NCBI GenBank assembly: GCA_037013495.1
Contig: CM072810.1
Coordinates: 85,048,449 to 85,112,448 of the forward strand
DNA length: 64,000 nt
From: Hippophae tibetana
Lineage: Eukaryota > Streptophyta > Magnoliopsida > Rosales > Elaeagnaceae
Direction of reading: 5' to 3'
A model generated the notes under the pieces. That model was not told where the DNA came from. It was given only the letters and a program-made list of their open reading frames with translations, and ran no database searches. Every line of letters starts with the position of its first letter. Positions within the stretch are counted from its first letter, which is position 1. This document shows positions 26,501 to 40,580 of this stretch, piece by piece. Made by a program: the position numbers and the translations under genes.

Positions 26501-27076
26501 GTGAAAAAAAAGCTAAAACATTTTCTATTGTCAATTTTACAAAAGAATGTTAGGGGAAAAATTACTCCAAAATGTATATCATTATAATTATTATATATTT
26601 AAATGAAATTTATTATGTCCAAAAATTCCAAATTACAAACACTTCAAATTTTGTTCATTATTTTATATAAGACAACAATAATTGTCATTTTTAACTCATT
26701 TATGACATCAATATTCTTAACTTATTTGTAGGGTATTTTGGTTTTGTTGGAATGCACCGTATTGAAATTATATTTGGATATTGCTTTCCCCCTAAGAATC
26801 TAGTTTCCAAACACCTTATAGAAGTAAGAAGCAAAGAAATATGAGTGGAAATATTAAGCTCATCCTCTACAGAAATGTTTCTTGCTACGTACCAAGAAGT
26901 TACAAATATTGTCTAAAACAACCTCCATCCATCACCTTTTTTCATTGGGAAGAGATATAATGTAATTCACATGAATATGCCTGTATTGGGTATAAAGGCT
27001 TAACAAGAAAACAAATAATGATAAACATTAGGAAAAAGCAATAAGTGAAAAGAAAAGCTTAAACATTTTCTAATGT
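14554..27076 (+). repeat. 24-monomer higher-order unit, copy 2
   Basis: This is the second copy of the 1569-14091 block, offset by 12,985 bp. Monomer starts are 14615, 15161, 15710, 16256, 16802, 17347, 17894, 18440, 18986, 19533, 20079, 20622, 21062, 21607, 22152, 22697, 23242, 23788, 24333, 24878, 25420, 25965, 26510 and 27055. Small reading frames recur at exactly the same offset (10013 and 22998; 11613 and 24598), and the degenerate HindIII sites recur too. Near-identity over 12.5 kb in a family whose neighbouring monomers differ at many sites points to recent duplication by unequal exchange. An assembly duplication is the alternative; the one substitution seen argues weakly against it. 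Confidence 0.93.
20622..21061 (+). repeat. Shortened 440-bp monomer, second copy
   Basis: This is the same 105-bp internal deletion as in the monomer at 7637, with the same breakpoint at about 20757/20758, exactly 12,985 bp away. The deletion therefore arose before the 24-mer was duplicated and serves as a marker of common descent. Full-length relatives without the deletion are at 27600, 42333, 47794 and 53260. Confidence 0.9.
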
Positions 27077-30000
27077 CAATTTTACAAAAGAATGTTAGGG
27101 GAAAAATTACTCCAAAATGTATATCATTATAATTATTATATATTTAAATGGAATTTAATACGTCTTGAAATGCCAAATTACAAACGTTTCAAATTTTGTT
27201 CATTATTATATATAAGAGAACAACAATTGTCATTTTTAACTCATTTATGACATCCATATTCTTAACTTATTTGTAAGTTCTTCTGGTTTTGTTGGAAGGC
27301 ACCGTATTGAAATTAAATTTGGTTATCGCTTTCCCCCTAAGAATCTAATTTCCAAACGCCTTATAGAAGTAAGTAGCAAAGAAATATGAGTGAAAATATT
27401 AAGCTCATCCTCTATAGAAATGTTTCTTGCTACGTACCAAGAATTAACAAATATTGTCTAAAACAACCTCATCCATCACCTTTTTTCATTGAGAAGAGAC
27501 ATAATATAATTCACATGAATATGCCTGTGTTGGGTATTAAGACTTAAAAACAAAACAAAATAATGATAAACATTAGGAAAAAGAAATAAGTGGAAAAAAA
27601 AGCTTAAACATTTTCTAATATCAATTTTAGAAAAGAATGTTAGGGGATATATTACTCCAAAGTTTATATCATTATAATTATTATATATTTAAGTGAAATT
27701 TAGTACGTCTTAAAATGCCAAATTACAAACGTTTGATATTTTGTTGATTATTTTATATAAGAGATCAATAATTCACACTTTTAACTCATTTATGGCATTA
27801 ATATTACTACCTTATTTATAAGTTATTCTGGTTATGTTGGAATGCACCGTATTGAAATTAAATTTGGTTATCGCTTTCCCCCTAAGAATCTAATTTCCAA
27901 ACGCCTTATAGAAGTAAGAAGCAAAGAAATATGAGTGGAAATATTAAGCTCATCCAATATAGAAATTTTTCTTGCTACGTACCAAGAAGTTACAAATATT
28001 GCCTAAAACCACCTCCAGCCAACACCTTTTTTCATTGGGAAGATAGATAATATAATTAACAAGAATATGCCTCTGGTGGGTATTAAGACATAAAAATAAA
28101 ACAAAAGAATGACAAACATTAGCAAAATCAATTAGTGGAAAAAAAAGCTTAAACATTTTCTAATGTCAATTTTAGAAAAGAATGTTAGGGGAAAAATTAG
28201 TCCAAATTTTATATCATTCTAATTATTTTATATTTAAGTGGAATTTATTACGTCTTAAAATTCCAAATTACAAACGTTTCAAATTTTGTTCATTATTTTA
28301 TATAAGAGATCAATAATTGTCATTTTTAACTCATTTATGACATCAATATTGTTAACTTATTTGTAAGTTGTTCTGGTTGTGTTGGAATGCATCGTATTGA
28401 AATTAAATTTGGATATTGCTTTCCCCCTAAGAATCTAGTTTCCAAACGCCTTATAGAAGTAAAAAGCAAAGAAATATGAGTGGAAATATTAAGCTCATCC
28501 TCTATAGAAATGTTTTATTGCTACGTACCAAGAAGTTACAAATATTGTCTAAAACCACCTCATCCATCACCTTTTTTCATTGGGAAGAGACATAATATAA
28601 TTCACATGAATATGCCTATGTTGGGTATTAAGACTTAAAAAGAAAACAAAATAATGACAAACATTAGGAAAAAGCAATATGTGGAAAAAAAAGCTTAAAT
28701 ATTTTCTAATGTTAATTTTAGAAAAGAATGTTAGGGGAAATATTTCTCCAAATTTTAGATCATTCTAATTATTATATATTTAAGTGGAATTTATTACGTC
28801 TTAAAATGAGAAATTACAAACGTTTGAAATTTTGTTGATTATTTTATATAAGAGATCAATAATTCACATTTTTAACTAATTTATGGCATCAATATTCTTA
28901 ACTTATTAATAAGTTATTCCGGTAATGTTGGAATGCACCGTATTGAAATTAAATTTGGTTATCGCTTTGCCTCTAAGAATCTTATTTCCAAACGCCTTAT
29001 AGAAGTAAGAAGCAAAGAAATATGAATATAAATATTAAGCTTATCCTCTATAGAAATGTTTTTTGCTACGTACCAAGAAGTAAGAAATATTGTCTAAAAC
29101 AACCTCCATCCATCACCTTTTTTCATTGGGAAGAGATTTAATGGAATTCACATGAATATGCGTGTGTTGGGTATTAAGACTTAAAAAGAAAACAAAATAA
29201 TGATAAAAATTAGGAAAAACCAATAAGTGAAAAAAAAAGCTTAAACATTTTCTAATGTCAATTTTAAAAAAGAATGTTAGGGGAAATATTTCTCCAAATT
29301 TTAGATCATTGTAATTATTATATATTTAAATTGAATTTATTACATCTTAAAATGCCAAATTACATACTTTTCAAATTTTGTTGATTATTATATATAAGAG
29401 AACAACAATTGTCATTTTTAACTCATTTATGACATCAATATTCTTAACTTATTAATAAGTTATTCTGGTAATGTTGGAATGCACCGTATTGAAATTAAAT
29501 TTGGTTATCGCTTTGCCTCTAAGAATCTTATTTCCAAACGCCTTATAGAAGTAAGAAGCAAAGAAATATGAATATAAATATTAAGCTTATCCTCTATAGA
29601 AATGTTTTTTGCTACGTACCAAGAAGTAAGAAATATTGTCTAAAACAACCTCCATCCATCACCTTTTTTCATTGGGAAGAGATTTAATGGAATTCACATG
29701 AATATGCGTGTGTTGGGTATTAAGACGTAAAAAGAAAACAAAATAATGATAAAAATTAGGAAAAACCAATAAGTGAAAAAAAAAGCTTAAACATTTTCTA
29801 ATGTCAATTTTAAAAAAGAATGTTAGGGGAAAAATTACTCCAAATTGTATATCATTATAATTATTATATATTTAAATAGAATTTAGTACATCCTAAAATG
29901 CGAAATTACAAACGTTTCAAATTTTGTTCATTATTTTATATAAGAGATCAAAAATTTACATTTTTAACTCATTTATGGCATCAATATTCTTAACTTATTA

Positions 30001-30873
30001 ATAAGTTATTATTGTAATGTTGGAATGCACCGTATTGAAATTAAATTTGCTTATCGTTTTCCCCCTAAGAATCTAATTTCCAAATTCCTTATAGAAGTAA
30101 GAAGCAAAGAAATATGAATGGTTATATTAAGCTCAGTCTCTATAGAAATGTTTCTTGCTACGTACCAAGAAGTTACAAATATTTTCTAAAACCACCTCAT
30201 CCATCACCTTTTTTCATTGGGAAGAAACATAATATAATTCACATGAGTATGTCTATGTTGGGTATTAAGATTTTAAAAGAAAACAAAATAATGACAAAAA
30301 TTAGCAAAATCAATTAGTGGAAAAAAAAGCTTAAACATTTTCTAATGTCAATTTTAGAAAAGAATGTTAGGGGAAAAATTACTCCAAATTTTATATCATT
30401 CTAATTATTTTATATTTAAGTGGAATTTATTACGTCTTAAAATGCCAAATTACTAACGTTTCAAATTTTGTTCATTATTTTATATAAGAGATCAATAATT
30501 GTCATTTTTAACTCATTTATAACATCAATATTGTCAACTTATTTGCAAGTTGTTCTGGTTGTGTTGGAATGCATCGTATTGAAATTAAATTTGGATATTG
30601 CTTTCCCCCTAAGAATCTAGTTTCCAAACGCCTTATAGAAATAAAAAGCAAAGAAATATGAGTGTAAATATTAAGGTCATCCTCTACATAAATGTTTTAT
30701 TGCTACGTACCAAGAAGTTACAAATATTGTTTAAAACCACCTCATCCATCACCTTTTTTCATTGGGAAGAGACATAATATAATTCACATGAATATGCCTG
30801 TGTTGGGTATTAAGACTTAAAAAGAAAACAGAATAATGACAAACATTAGGAAAAAGCAATAAGTGGGAAAAAA
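27077..30873 (+). repeat. Irregular mosaic monomers
   Basis: Monomer starts are 27600, 28145, 28691, 29237, 29783 and 30327, plus the body of the monomer starting at 27055. Several have relatives in the 24-mer: 27600 resembles 7637 but is full length, 28145 resembles 8622, 28691 resembles 9167 (sharing ATATTTCTCCAAATTTTAG), and 29783 resembles 9712. The monomer at 29237 looks inserted. Its second half matches that of 28691, including GATTTAATGGAATTC and ATGCGTGTG, while its first half resembles the 8077 and 42878 type (TTAAATTGAATTTATTACATC). No regular higher-order period is visible here. Confidence 0.8.
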
Positions 30874-32385
30874 AAGCTAAAACATTTTCTATTGTCAATT
30901 TTACAAAAGAATTTTAGGGGAAAAATTACTCCAAAATGTATATCATTATAATTATTATATATTTAAATGAAATTTAATATGTCCTAAAATGCCAAATTAC
31001 AAAGTTTCAAATTTTGTTCATTATTTTATATAAAAGAACAATAATTGTCATTTTTAACTCATTTATGACATCAATATTCTTAACTTATTTGTAGGTTATT
31101 CTGGTTTTGTTGGAATGCAGCGTATTGAAATTATATTTGGATATTGCTTTCCCCCTAAGAATCTAATTTCCAAACGCCTTATAGAAGTAAGAAGCAAAAG
31201 AAATATGAATGGAAATATTAAGCTCATCCTCTATAGAAATGTTTCTTACTACGTACCAAGAAGTTAAAAATATTGTGTAAAACCACCTCATCTATCACCT
31301 TTTTTCATTGGGAATATACGTAATATAATTCACATGAATATGCCTAGGTTAGGTATTAAGACTTAAAAAGAAAACAAAATAATGATAAACATTAGGAAAA
31401 ATCAATAAGTGGAAAGAAAAGCTTAAACATTTTCTAATGTCAATTTTAGAAAAGAATGTTAGCGGAAATATTACTCCAAATTTTATATGATTCTAATTAT
31501 TTTATATTTAAGTGGAATTTATTACGTCTTAAAATGCCAAATTACAAACGTTTCAAATTTTGTTCATTATTTTATATAATAGAACAATAATTGTCATTTT
31601 TAACTCATTTATGACATCAATATTGTTAACTTATTTGTAAGTCGTTCTGGTTGTATTGGAATGCATCGTATTGAAATTAAATTTGCATATTGCTTTCCCC
31701 CTAAGAATCTAGTTTCCAAATGCCATATAGAAGTAAAAAGCAAAGAAATATGAGTGGAAATATTAAGCTCATCCTCTATAGAAATGTTTCTTGCTACGTA
31801 CCAAGAAGTTACAAATATTGTCTAAAACCACCTCATCCATCACCTTTTTTCATTGGGAAGGGACATAATATAATTCACATGAATATGCCTGTGTTGGGTA
31901 TTAAGACTTAAAAAGAAAACAAAATAATGACAAACATTAGGAAAAAGCAATAAGTGGAAAAAAAAGCTTAAACATTTTCTAATGTCAATTTTAGAAAAGA
32001 ATATTAGGGGAAATATTACTCCAAATTTTATATCATTATAATTATTATATATTTAAGTGGAATTTATTATGTCTTAAAATGCCAAATTACTAACGTTTGA
32101 AATTTTGTTGATTATTTTAAATAAGAGATCAATAATTCACATTTTTAACTAATTTCTAGCATCAATATTCTTAAATTATTAATAAGTTATTCTGGTAATG
32201 TTGGAATGCACTATATTGAAATTAAATTTTGTTATGGCTTTGCCCCTAAGAATCTTATTTCCAAACGCCTTATAGAAGTAAGAGGCAAAGAAATATGAAT
32301 ATCAATATTAAGCTCATCCTCTATAGAAAAGTTTCTTGCTACGTACCAAGAAGTAACAAATATTGTCTAAAACCACCTCATCCAT

Positions 32386-33340
32386 CACCTTTTTTCATTG
32401 AAAAGAGACATAATATAATTCACATGAATATGCCTGTGTTGGGTATTAAGTCTTAAAAAGAAAACAAAATAATGACAAACATTAGTAAAAAGCAATAAGT
32501 GGAAAGAAAAGCTTAAACATTTTCTAATGTCAATTTTACAAAAGAATGTTTGGGGAAAAATTACTCCAAAATGTATATCATTATAATTATTATATATTTA
32601 AATGAAATTTAATACGTCTTGAAATGCCAAATTACAAAGTTTCAAATTTTGTTCATTATTTTATATAAGAGATCAATAATTCACATTTTTAACTCATTTA
32701 TGGCATTAATATTCTTAACTTATTAATAAGCTATTCTGGTAATGTTGGAATGCACCGTATTGAAATTAAATTTGGTTATCGCTTTGCCCCTAAGAATCTT
32801 ATTTCCAAACGCCTTATAGAAGTAAGAAGCAAATAAATATGAATATAAATATTAAGCTCATCCTCTATAGAAATGTTTCTTGCTACGTACCAAGAAGTAA
32901 CAAATATTGTCTAAAACACCCTCCATCCATCACCTTTTTTCATTGTGAAGAGATATAATGTAATTCACATGAATATGCCTTTGTTGGTTATTAAGACTTA
33001 AAAAGAAAACAAAATAATGATAAACATTAGGAAAAAGCAATAAGTGAAAAAAAAGCTAAAACATTTTCTATTGTCAATTTTACAAAAGAATGTTAGGGGA
33101 AACATTACTGCAAAATGTATATCATTATAATTATTATATATTTAAATGGAATTTAATACGTCTTGAAATGCCAAATTACAAAGTTTCAAATTTTGTTCAT
33201 TATTTTAAATAAGAGAACAATAATTGTCATTTTTAACTCATTTATGACATCAATATTCTTAACTTATTTGTAGGTTATTCTGGTTTTTGTTGGAATGCAC
33301 CGTATTGAAATTATATTTGGATATTGCTTTCCCCCTAAGA
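32386..33340 (+). repeat. Local dimer duplication, copy 1
   Basis: This segment of nearly two monomers recurs about 1,092 bp downstream at 33478-34434. Both copies include CATTGAAAAGAGACATAAT, TATTAAGTCTTAAAAAG, ATTAGTAAAAAGCAATAAG and AACATTACTGCAAAATG. The monomer at 32509 is a hybrid. Its first part is like 39058, and from about AAATTACAAAGTTTC onward it resembles other types, ending like 36877. This implies loss of an intermediate monomer before the dimer was doubled. Confidence 0.75.
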
Positions 33341-33477
33341 ATCTAGTTTCCAAACGCCTTATATAAGTAAGGAACAAAGAAATATTAATGGAAATATTAA
33401 GCTCATCCTCTATAGGAAATGTTTCTTGCTACGTACCAAGTAGTTACAAATATTGTCTAAAAAAAACCTCCATCCAT

Positions 33478-34434
33478 CACCTTTTTTCATTGAAAAGAGA
33501 CATAATATAATTCACATGAATATGCCTGTGTTGGGTATTAAGTCTTAAAAAGAAAACAAAATAATGACAAACATTAGTAAAAAGCAATAAGTGGAAAGAA
33601 AAGCTTAAACATTTTCTAATGTCAATTTTACAAAAGAATGTTTGGGGAAAAATTACTCCAAAATGTATATCATTATAATTATTATATATTTAAATGAAAT
33701 TTAATACGTCTTGAAATGCCAAATTACAAAGTTTCAAATTTTGTTCATTATTTTATATAAGAGATCAATAATTCACATTTTTAACTCATTTATGGCATTA
33801 ATATTCTTAACTTATTAATAAGCTATTCTGGTAATGTTGGAATGCACCGTATTGAAATTAAATTTGGTTATCGCTTTGCCCCTAAGAATCTTATTTCCCA
33901 AACGCCTTATAGAAGTAAGAAGCAAATAAATATGAATATAAATATTAAGCTCATCCTCTATAGAAATGTTTCTTGCTACGTACCAAGAAGTAACAAATAT
34001 TGTCTAAAACACCCTCCATCCATCACCTTTTTTCATTGTGAAGAGATATAATGTAATTCACATGAATATGCCTTTGTTGGTTATTAAGACTTAAAAAGAA
34101 AACAAAATAATGATAAACATTAGGAAAAAGCAATAAGTGAAAAAAAAGCTAAAACATTTTCTATTGTCAATTTTACAAAAGAATGTTAGGGGAAACATTA
34201 CTGCAAAATGTATATCATTATAATTATTATATATTTAAATGGAATTTAATACGTCTTGAAATGCCAAATTACAAAGTTTCAAATTTTGTTCATTATTTTA
34301 AATAAGAGAACAATAATTGTCATTTTTAACTCATTTATGACATCAATATTTCCTTAACTTATTTGTAGGTTATTCTGGTTTTGTTGGAATGCACCGTATT
34401 GAAATTATATTTGGATATTGCTTTCCCCCTAAGA
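33478..34434 (+). repeat. Local dimer duplication, copy 2
   Basis: This is the second copy of 32386-33340. It carries a few extra single bases relative to the first copy, for example TTTCCCAAACG at 33894 and ATATTTCCTTAAC at 34347. The copies separate near 34435, where this one reads AATCTAATTTCC and the first reads AATCTAGTTTCC. Confidence 0.75.
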
Positions 34435-37400
34435 ATCTAATTTCCAAACGCCTTATAGAAGTAGAGAAGCAAAAGAAATATGAATGGGAAATATTAAGCT
34501 CATCCTCTATAGAAATGTTTCTTACTACGTACCAAGAAGTTAAAAATATTGTGTAAAACCACCTCATCTATCACCTTTTTTCATTGGGAATATACGTAAT
34601 ATAATTCACATGAATATGCCTAGGTTAGGTATTAAGACTTAAAAAGAAAACAAAATAATGATAAACATTAGGAAAAATCAATAAGTGGAAAGAAAAGCTT
34701 AAACATTTTCTAATGTCAATTTTAGAAAAGAATGTTAGCGAAAATATTACTCCAAATTTTATATGATTCTAATTATTTTATATTTAAGTGGAATTTATTA
34801 CGTCTTAAAATGCCAAATTACAAACGTTTCAAATTTTGTTCATTATTTTATATAATAGAACAATAATTGTCATTTTTAACTCATTTATGACATCAATATT
34901 GTTAACTTATTTGTAAGTCGTTCTGGTTGTATTGGAATGCATCGTATTGAAATTAAATTTGGATATTGCTTCCCCCTAAGAATCTAGTTTCCAAATGCCA
35001 TATAGAAGTAAAAAGCAAGAAATATGAGTGGAAATATTAAGCTCATCCTCTATAGAAATGTTTCTTGCTACGTACCAAGAAGTTACAAATATTGTCTAAA
35101 ACCACCTCATCCATCACCTTTTTTCATTGGGAAGGGACATAATATAATTCACATGAATATGCCTGTGTTGGGTATTAAGACTTAAAAAGAAAACAAAATA
35201 ATGACAAACATTAGGAAAAAGCAATAAGTGGAAAAAAAAAGCTTAAACATTTTCTAATGTCAATTTTAGAAAAGAATATTAGGGGAAATATTACTCCAAA
35301 TTTTATATCATTATAATTATTATATATTTAAGTGGAATTTATTATGTCTTAAAATTGCCAAATTACTAACGTTTGAAATTTTGTTGATTATTTTAAATAA
35401 GAGATCAATAATTCACATTTTTAACTAATTTCTAGCATCAATATTCTTAAATTATTATAAGTTATTTTGGTAATGTTGGAATGCACTATATTGAAATTAA
35501 ATTTTGTTATGGCTTTGCCCCTAAGAATCTTATTTCCAAACGCCTTATAGAAGTAAGAGGCAAAGAAATATGAATATCAATATTAAGCTCATCCTCTATA
35601 GAAAAGTTTCTTGCTACGTACCAAGAAGTAACAAATATTGTCTAAAACCACCTCATCCATCACCTTTTTTCATTGAAAAGAGACATAATATAATTCACAT
35701 GAATATGCCTGTGTTGGGTATTAAGTCTTAAAAAGAAAACAAAATAATGACAAACATTAGTAAAAAGCAATAAGTGGAAAGAAAAGCTTAAACATTTTCT
35801 AATGTCAATTTACAAAAGAATGTTTGGGGGAAAAATTACTCCAAAATGTATATCATTATAATTATTATATATTTAAATGAAATTTAATATGTCCTAAAAT
35901 GCGAAATTACAAACGTTTCAAAATTTTGTGCAATATTTTATATAAGAGATCAATAATTTACATTTTTAACTCATTTATGGCATCAATATTCTTAACTTAT
36001 TAATAAGTTATTCTGGTAATGTTGGAATGCACCGTATTGAAATTAAATTTGGTTATCGCTTTCCCCCTAAAAATCTAATTTCCAAACGCCTTATAAAAGT
36101 AAGAAGCAAAGAAATATGAATGGATATATTGAGCTCATCCTCTATAGAAATGTTTATTGCTACGTACGAAGAAGTTACAAGATATTGTCTAAAACCTCCT
36201 CATTCCATCACCTTTTTTCATTGGGAAGAAAAATAATATAATTCACATGAGTATGTCTGTGTTGGGTATTAAGACTTAAAAAGAAAACAAAATAATGATA
36301 AACATTAGGAAAAATCAATAAGTGGAAAAAAAAGCTTAAACATTTTCTAATGTCAATTTTATAAAAGAATGTTAGGGGAAAAATTACTCCAAATTTTATA
36401 TCATTCTAATTATTTTATATTTAAGTGGAATTTATTACGTCTTAAAATGGCTAATTACAAACGTTTCAAATTTTTGTTCATTATTTTATATAAGAGATCA
36501 ATAATTGTCATTTTTAACTCATTTATGACATCAATATTGTCAACTTATTTGTAAGTTCTTCTGGTTGTGTTGGAATGCATCGTATTGAAATTAAATTTGG
36601 ATATTGCTTTCCCCCTAAGAATCTAGTTTCCAAACGCCTTATAGATTTAAAAGCAAAGAAATATGAGTGGAAATATTAAGCTCATCCTCTATAGAAATGT
36701 TTTATTGCTACGTACCAAGAAGTTACAAATATTGTTTAAAACCACCTTATCCATCAATTTTTTTCATTGGAAGAGACATAATATAATTCACATTAATATG
36801 CCTTGTGTTGGGTATAGGACATAAAAAGAAAACAGAATAATGACAAACATTAGGAAAAAGCAATAAGTGAAAAAAAAAGCTTAAACATTTTCTAATGTCA
36901 ATTTTAGAAAAGAATGTTTGGGGAAATATTACTCCAAATTTTATATCATTCTAATTATTATATATTTAAGTAGAATTTATTACGGCTTAAAATTCCAAAT
37001 TACAAACGTTTGAATTTGTTTTGATTATTTTTATATAAGAGATCAATAATTCACATTTTTAACTCATTTATGGCATTAATATTCTTAACTTATTAATAAG
37101 CTATTCTGGTAATGTTGGAATTCACCGTATTGAAATTAAATTTGGTTATCGCTTTGCCCCTAAGAATCTTATTTCCAAACGCCTTATAGAAGTAAGAAGC
37201 AAATAAATATGAATATAAATATTAAGCTCATCCTCTATAGAAATGTTTCTTGCTACGTACCAAGAAGTAACAAATATTGTCTAAAACACCCTCCATCCAT
37301 CACCTTTTTTCATTGTGAAGAGATATAATGTAATTCACATGAATATGCCTTTGTTGGTTATTAAGACTTAAAAAGAAAACAAAATAATGATAAACATTAG

Positions 37401-40400
37401 GAAAAAGCAATAAGTGAAAAAAAAGCTAAAACATTTTCTATTGTCAATTTTACAAAAGAATGTTAGGGGAAACATTACTGCAAAATGTATATCATTATAA
37501 TTATTATATATTTAAATGGAATTTAATACGTCTTGAAATGCCAAATTACAAAGTTTCAAATTTTGTTCATTATTTTATATAAGAGAACAATAATTGTCAT
37601 TTTTAACTCATTTATGACATCAATATTCTTAACTTATTTGTAGGTTATTCTGGTTTTGTTGGAATGCACCGTATTGAAATTATATTTGGATATTGCTTTC
37701 CCCCTAAGAATCTAATTTCCAAACGCCTTATAGAAGTAATAAGCAAAAGAAATATGAATGGAAATATTAAGCTCATCCTCTATAGAAATGTTTCTTACTA
37801 CGTACCAAGAAGTTAAAAATATTGTGTAAAACCACCTCATCTATCACCTTTTTTCATTGGGAATATACGTAATATAATTCACATGAATATGCCTAGGTTA
37901 GGTATTAAGACTTAAAAAGAAAACAAAATAATGATAAACATTAGGAAAAATCAATAAGTGTAAAGAAAAGCTTAAACATTTTCTAATGTCAATTTTAGAA
38001 AAGAATGTTAGCGGAAATATTACTCCAAATTTTATATGATTCTAATTATTTTATATTTAAGTGGAATTTATTACGTCTTAAAATGCCAAATTACAAACGT
38101 TTCAAATTTTGTTCATTATTTTATATAATAGAACAATAATTGTCATTTTTAACTCATTTATGACATCAATATTGTTAACTTATTTGTAAGTCGTTCTGGT
38201 TGTGTTGGAATGCATCGTATTGAAATTAAATTTGGATATTGCTTTCCCCCTAAGAATCTAGTTTCCAAACGCCATATAGAAGTAAAAAGCAAAGAAATAT
38301 GAGTGGAAATATTAAGCTCATCCTCTATAGAAATGTTTCTTGCTACGTACCAAGAAGTTACAAATATTGTCTAAAACCACCTCATCCATCACCTTTTTTC
38401 ATTGGGAAGGGACATAATATAATTCACATGAATATGCCTGTGTTGGGTATTAAGACTTAAAAAGAAAACAAAATAATGAAAAACATTAGGAAAAAGCAAT
38501 AAGTGGAAAAAAAAGCTTAAACATTTTCTAATGTCAATTTTAGAAAAGAATATTAGGGGAAATATTACTCCAAATTTTATATCATTATAATTATTATATA
38601 TTTAAGTGGAATTTATTATGTCTTAAAATGCCAAATTACTAACGTTTGAAATTTTGTTGATTATTTTAAATAAGAGATCAATAATTCACATTTTTAACTA
38701 ATTTCTAGCATCAATATTCTTAAATTATTAATAAGTTATTCTGGTAATGTTGGAATGCACTATATTGAAATTAAATTTTGTTATGGCTTTGCCCCTAAGA
38801 ATCTTATTTCCAAACGCCTTATAGAAGTAAGAGGCAAAGAAATATGAATATCAATATTAAGCTCATCCTCTATAGAAAAGTTTCTTGCTACGTACCAAGA
38901 AGTAACAAATATTGTCTAAAACCACCTCATCCATCACCTTTTTTCATTGAAAAGAGACATAATATAATTCACATGAATATGCCTGTGTTGGGTATTAAGT
39001 CTTAAAAAGAAAACAAAATAATGACAAACATTAGTAAAAAGCAATAAGTGGAAAGAAAAGCTTAAACATTTTCTAATGTCAATTTTACAAAAGAATGTTT
39101 GGGGAAAAATTACTCCAAAATGTATATCATTATAATTATTATATATTTAAATGAAATTTAATATGTCCTAAAATGAGAAATTACAAACGTTTCAAATTTT
39201 GTGCAATATTTTATATAAGAGATCAATAATTTACATTTTTAACTCATTTATGGCATCAATATTCTTAACTTATTAATAAGTTATTCTGGTAATGTTGGAA
39301 TGCACCGTATTGAAATTAAATTTGGTTATCGCTTTCCCCCTAAAAATCTAATTTCCAAACGCCTTATAAAAGTAAGAAGCAAAGAAATATGAATGGATAT
39401 ATTGAGCTCATCCTCTATAGAAATGTTTATTGCTACGTACGAAGAAGTTACAAATATTGTCTAAAACCTCCTCATCCATCACCTTTTTTCATTGGGAAGA
39501 AAAATAATATAATTCACATGAGTATGTCTGTGTTGGGTATTAAGACTTAAAAAGAAAACAAAATAATGATAAACATTAGGAAAAATCAATAAGTGGAAAA
39601 AAAAAGCTTAAACATTTTCTAATGTCAATTTTATAAAAGAATGTTAGGGGAAAAATTACTCCAAATTTTATATCATTCTAATTATTTTATATTTAAGTGG
39701 AATTTATTACGTCTTAAAATGGCTAATTACAAACGTTTCAAATTTTGTTCATTATTTTATATAAGAGATCAATAATTGTCATTTTTAACTCATTTATGAC
39801 ATCAATATTGTCAACTTATTTGTAAGTTCTTCTGGTTGTGTTGGAATGCATCGTATTGAAATTAAATTTGGATATTGCTTTCCCCCTAAGAATCTAGTTT
39901 CCAAACGCCTTATAGATTTAAAAAGCAAAGAAATATGAGTGGAAATATTAAGCTCATCCTCTATAGAAATGTTTTATTGCTACGTACCAAGAAGTTACAA
40001 ATATTGTTTAAAACCACCTTATCCATCAATTTTTTTCATTGGGAAGAGACATAATATAATTCACATTAATATGCCTGTGTTGGGTATTAGGACATAAAAA
40101 GAAAACAGAATAATGACAAACATTAGGAAAAAGCAATAAGTGAAAAAAAAAGCTTAAACATTTTCTAATGTCAATTTTAGAAAAGAATGTTTGGGGAAAT
40201 ATTACTCCAAATTTTATATCATTCTAATTATTATATATTTAAGTAGAATTTATTACGGCTTAAAATTCCAAATTACAAACGTTTGAATTTTTTTTGATTA
40301 TTTTATATAAGAGATCAATAATTCACATTTTTAACTCATTTATGGCATTAATATTCTTAACTTATTAATAAGCTATTCTGGTAATGTTCGAATGCACCGT

Positions 40401-40580
40401 ATTGAAATTAAATTTGGTTATCGCTTTGCCCCTAAGAATCTTATTTCCAAACGCCTTATAGAAGTAAGAAGCAAATAAATATGAATATAAATATTAAGCT
40501 CATCCTCTATAGAAATGTTTCTTGCTACGTACCAAGAAGTAACAAATATTGTCTAAAACACCCTCCATCCATCACCTTTT

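Larger units (their letters stand above)
30874..40580 (+). repeat. Six-monomer higher-order repeat block
   Basis: Monomer starts are 30874, 31419, 31964, 32509, 33053, 33601, 34146, 34695, 35239, 35784, 36332, 36877, 37423, 37968, 38513, 39058, 39604 and 40150. Marker monomers return every six: the GTTAGCG type at 31419, 34695 and 37968 (periods 3,276 and 3,273), the GAATATTAGGGG plus TTTCTAGCATC type at 31964, 35239 and 38513, and the AAGCTAAAAC type at 30874, 34146 and 37423. The last two units (34695-37967 and from 37968) align well. The first unit has the right monomer count but a different internal composition because of a deletion and a dimer duplication. Confidence 0.87.
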
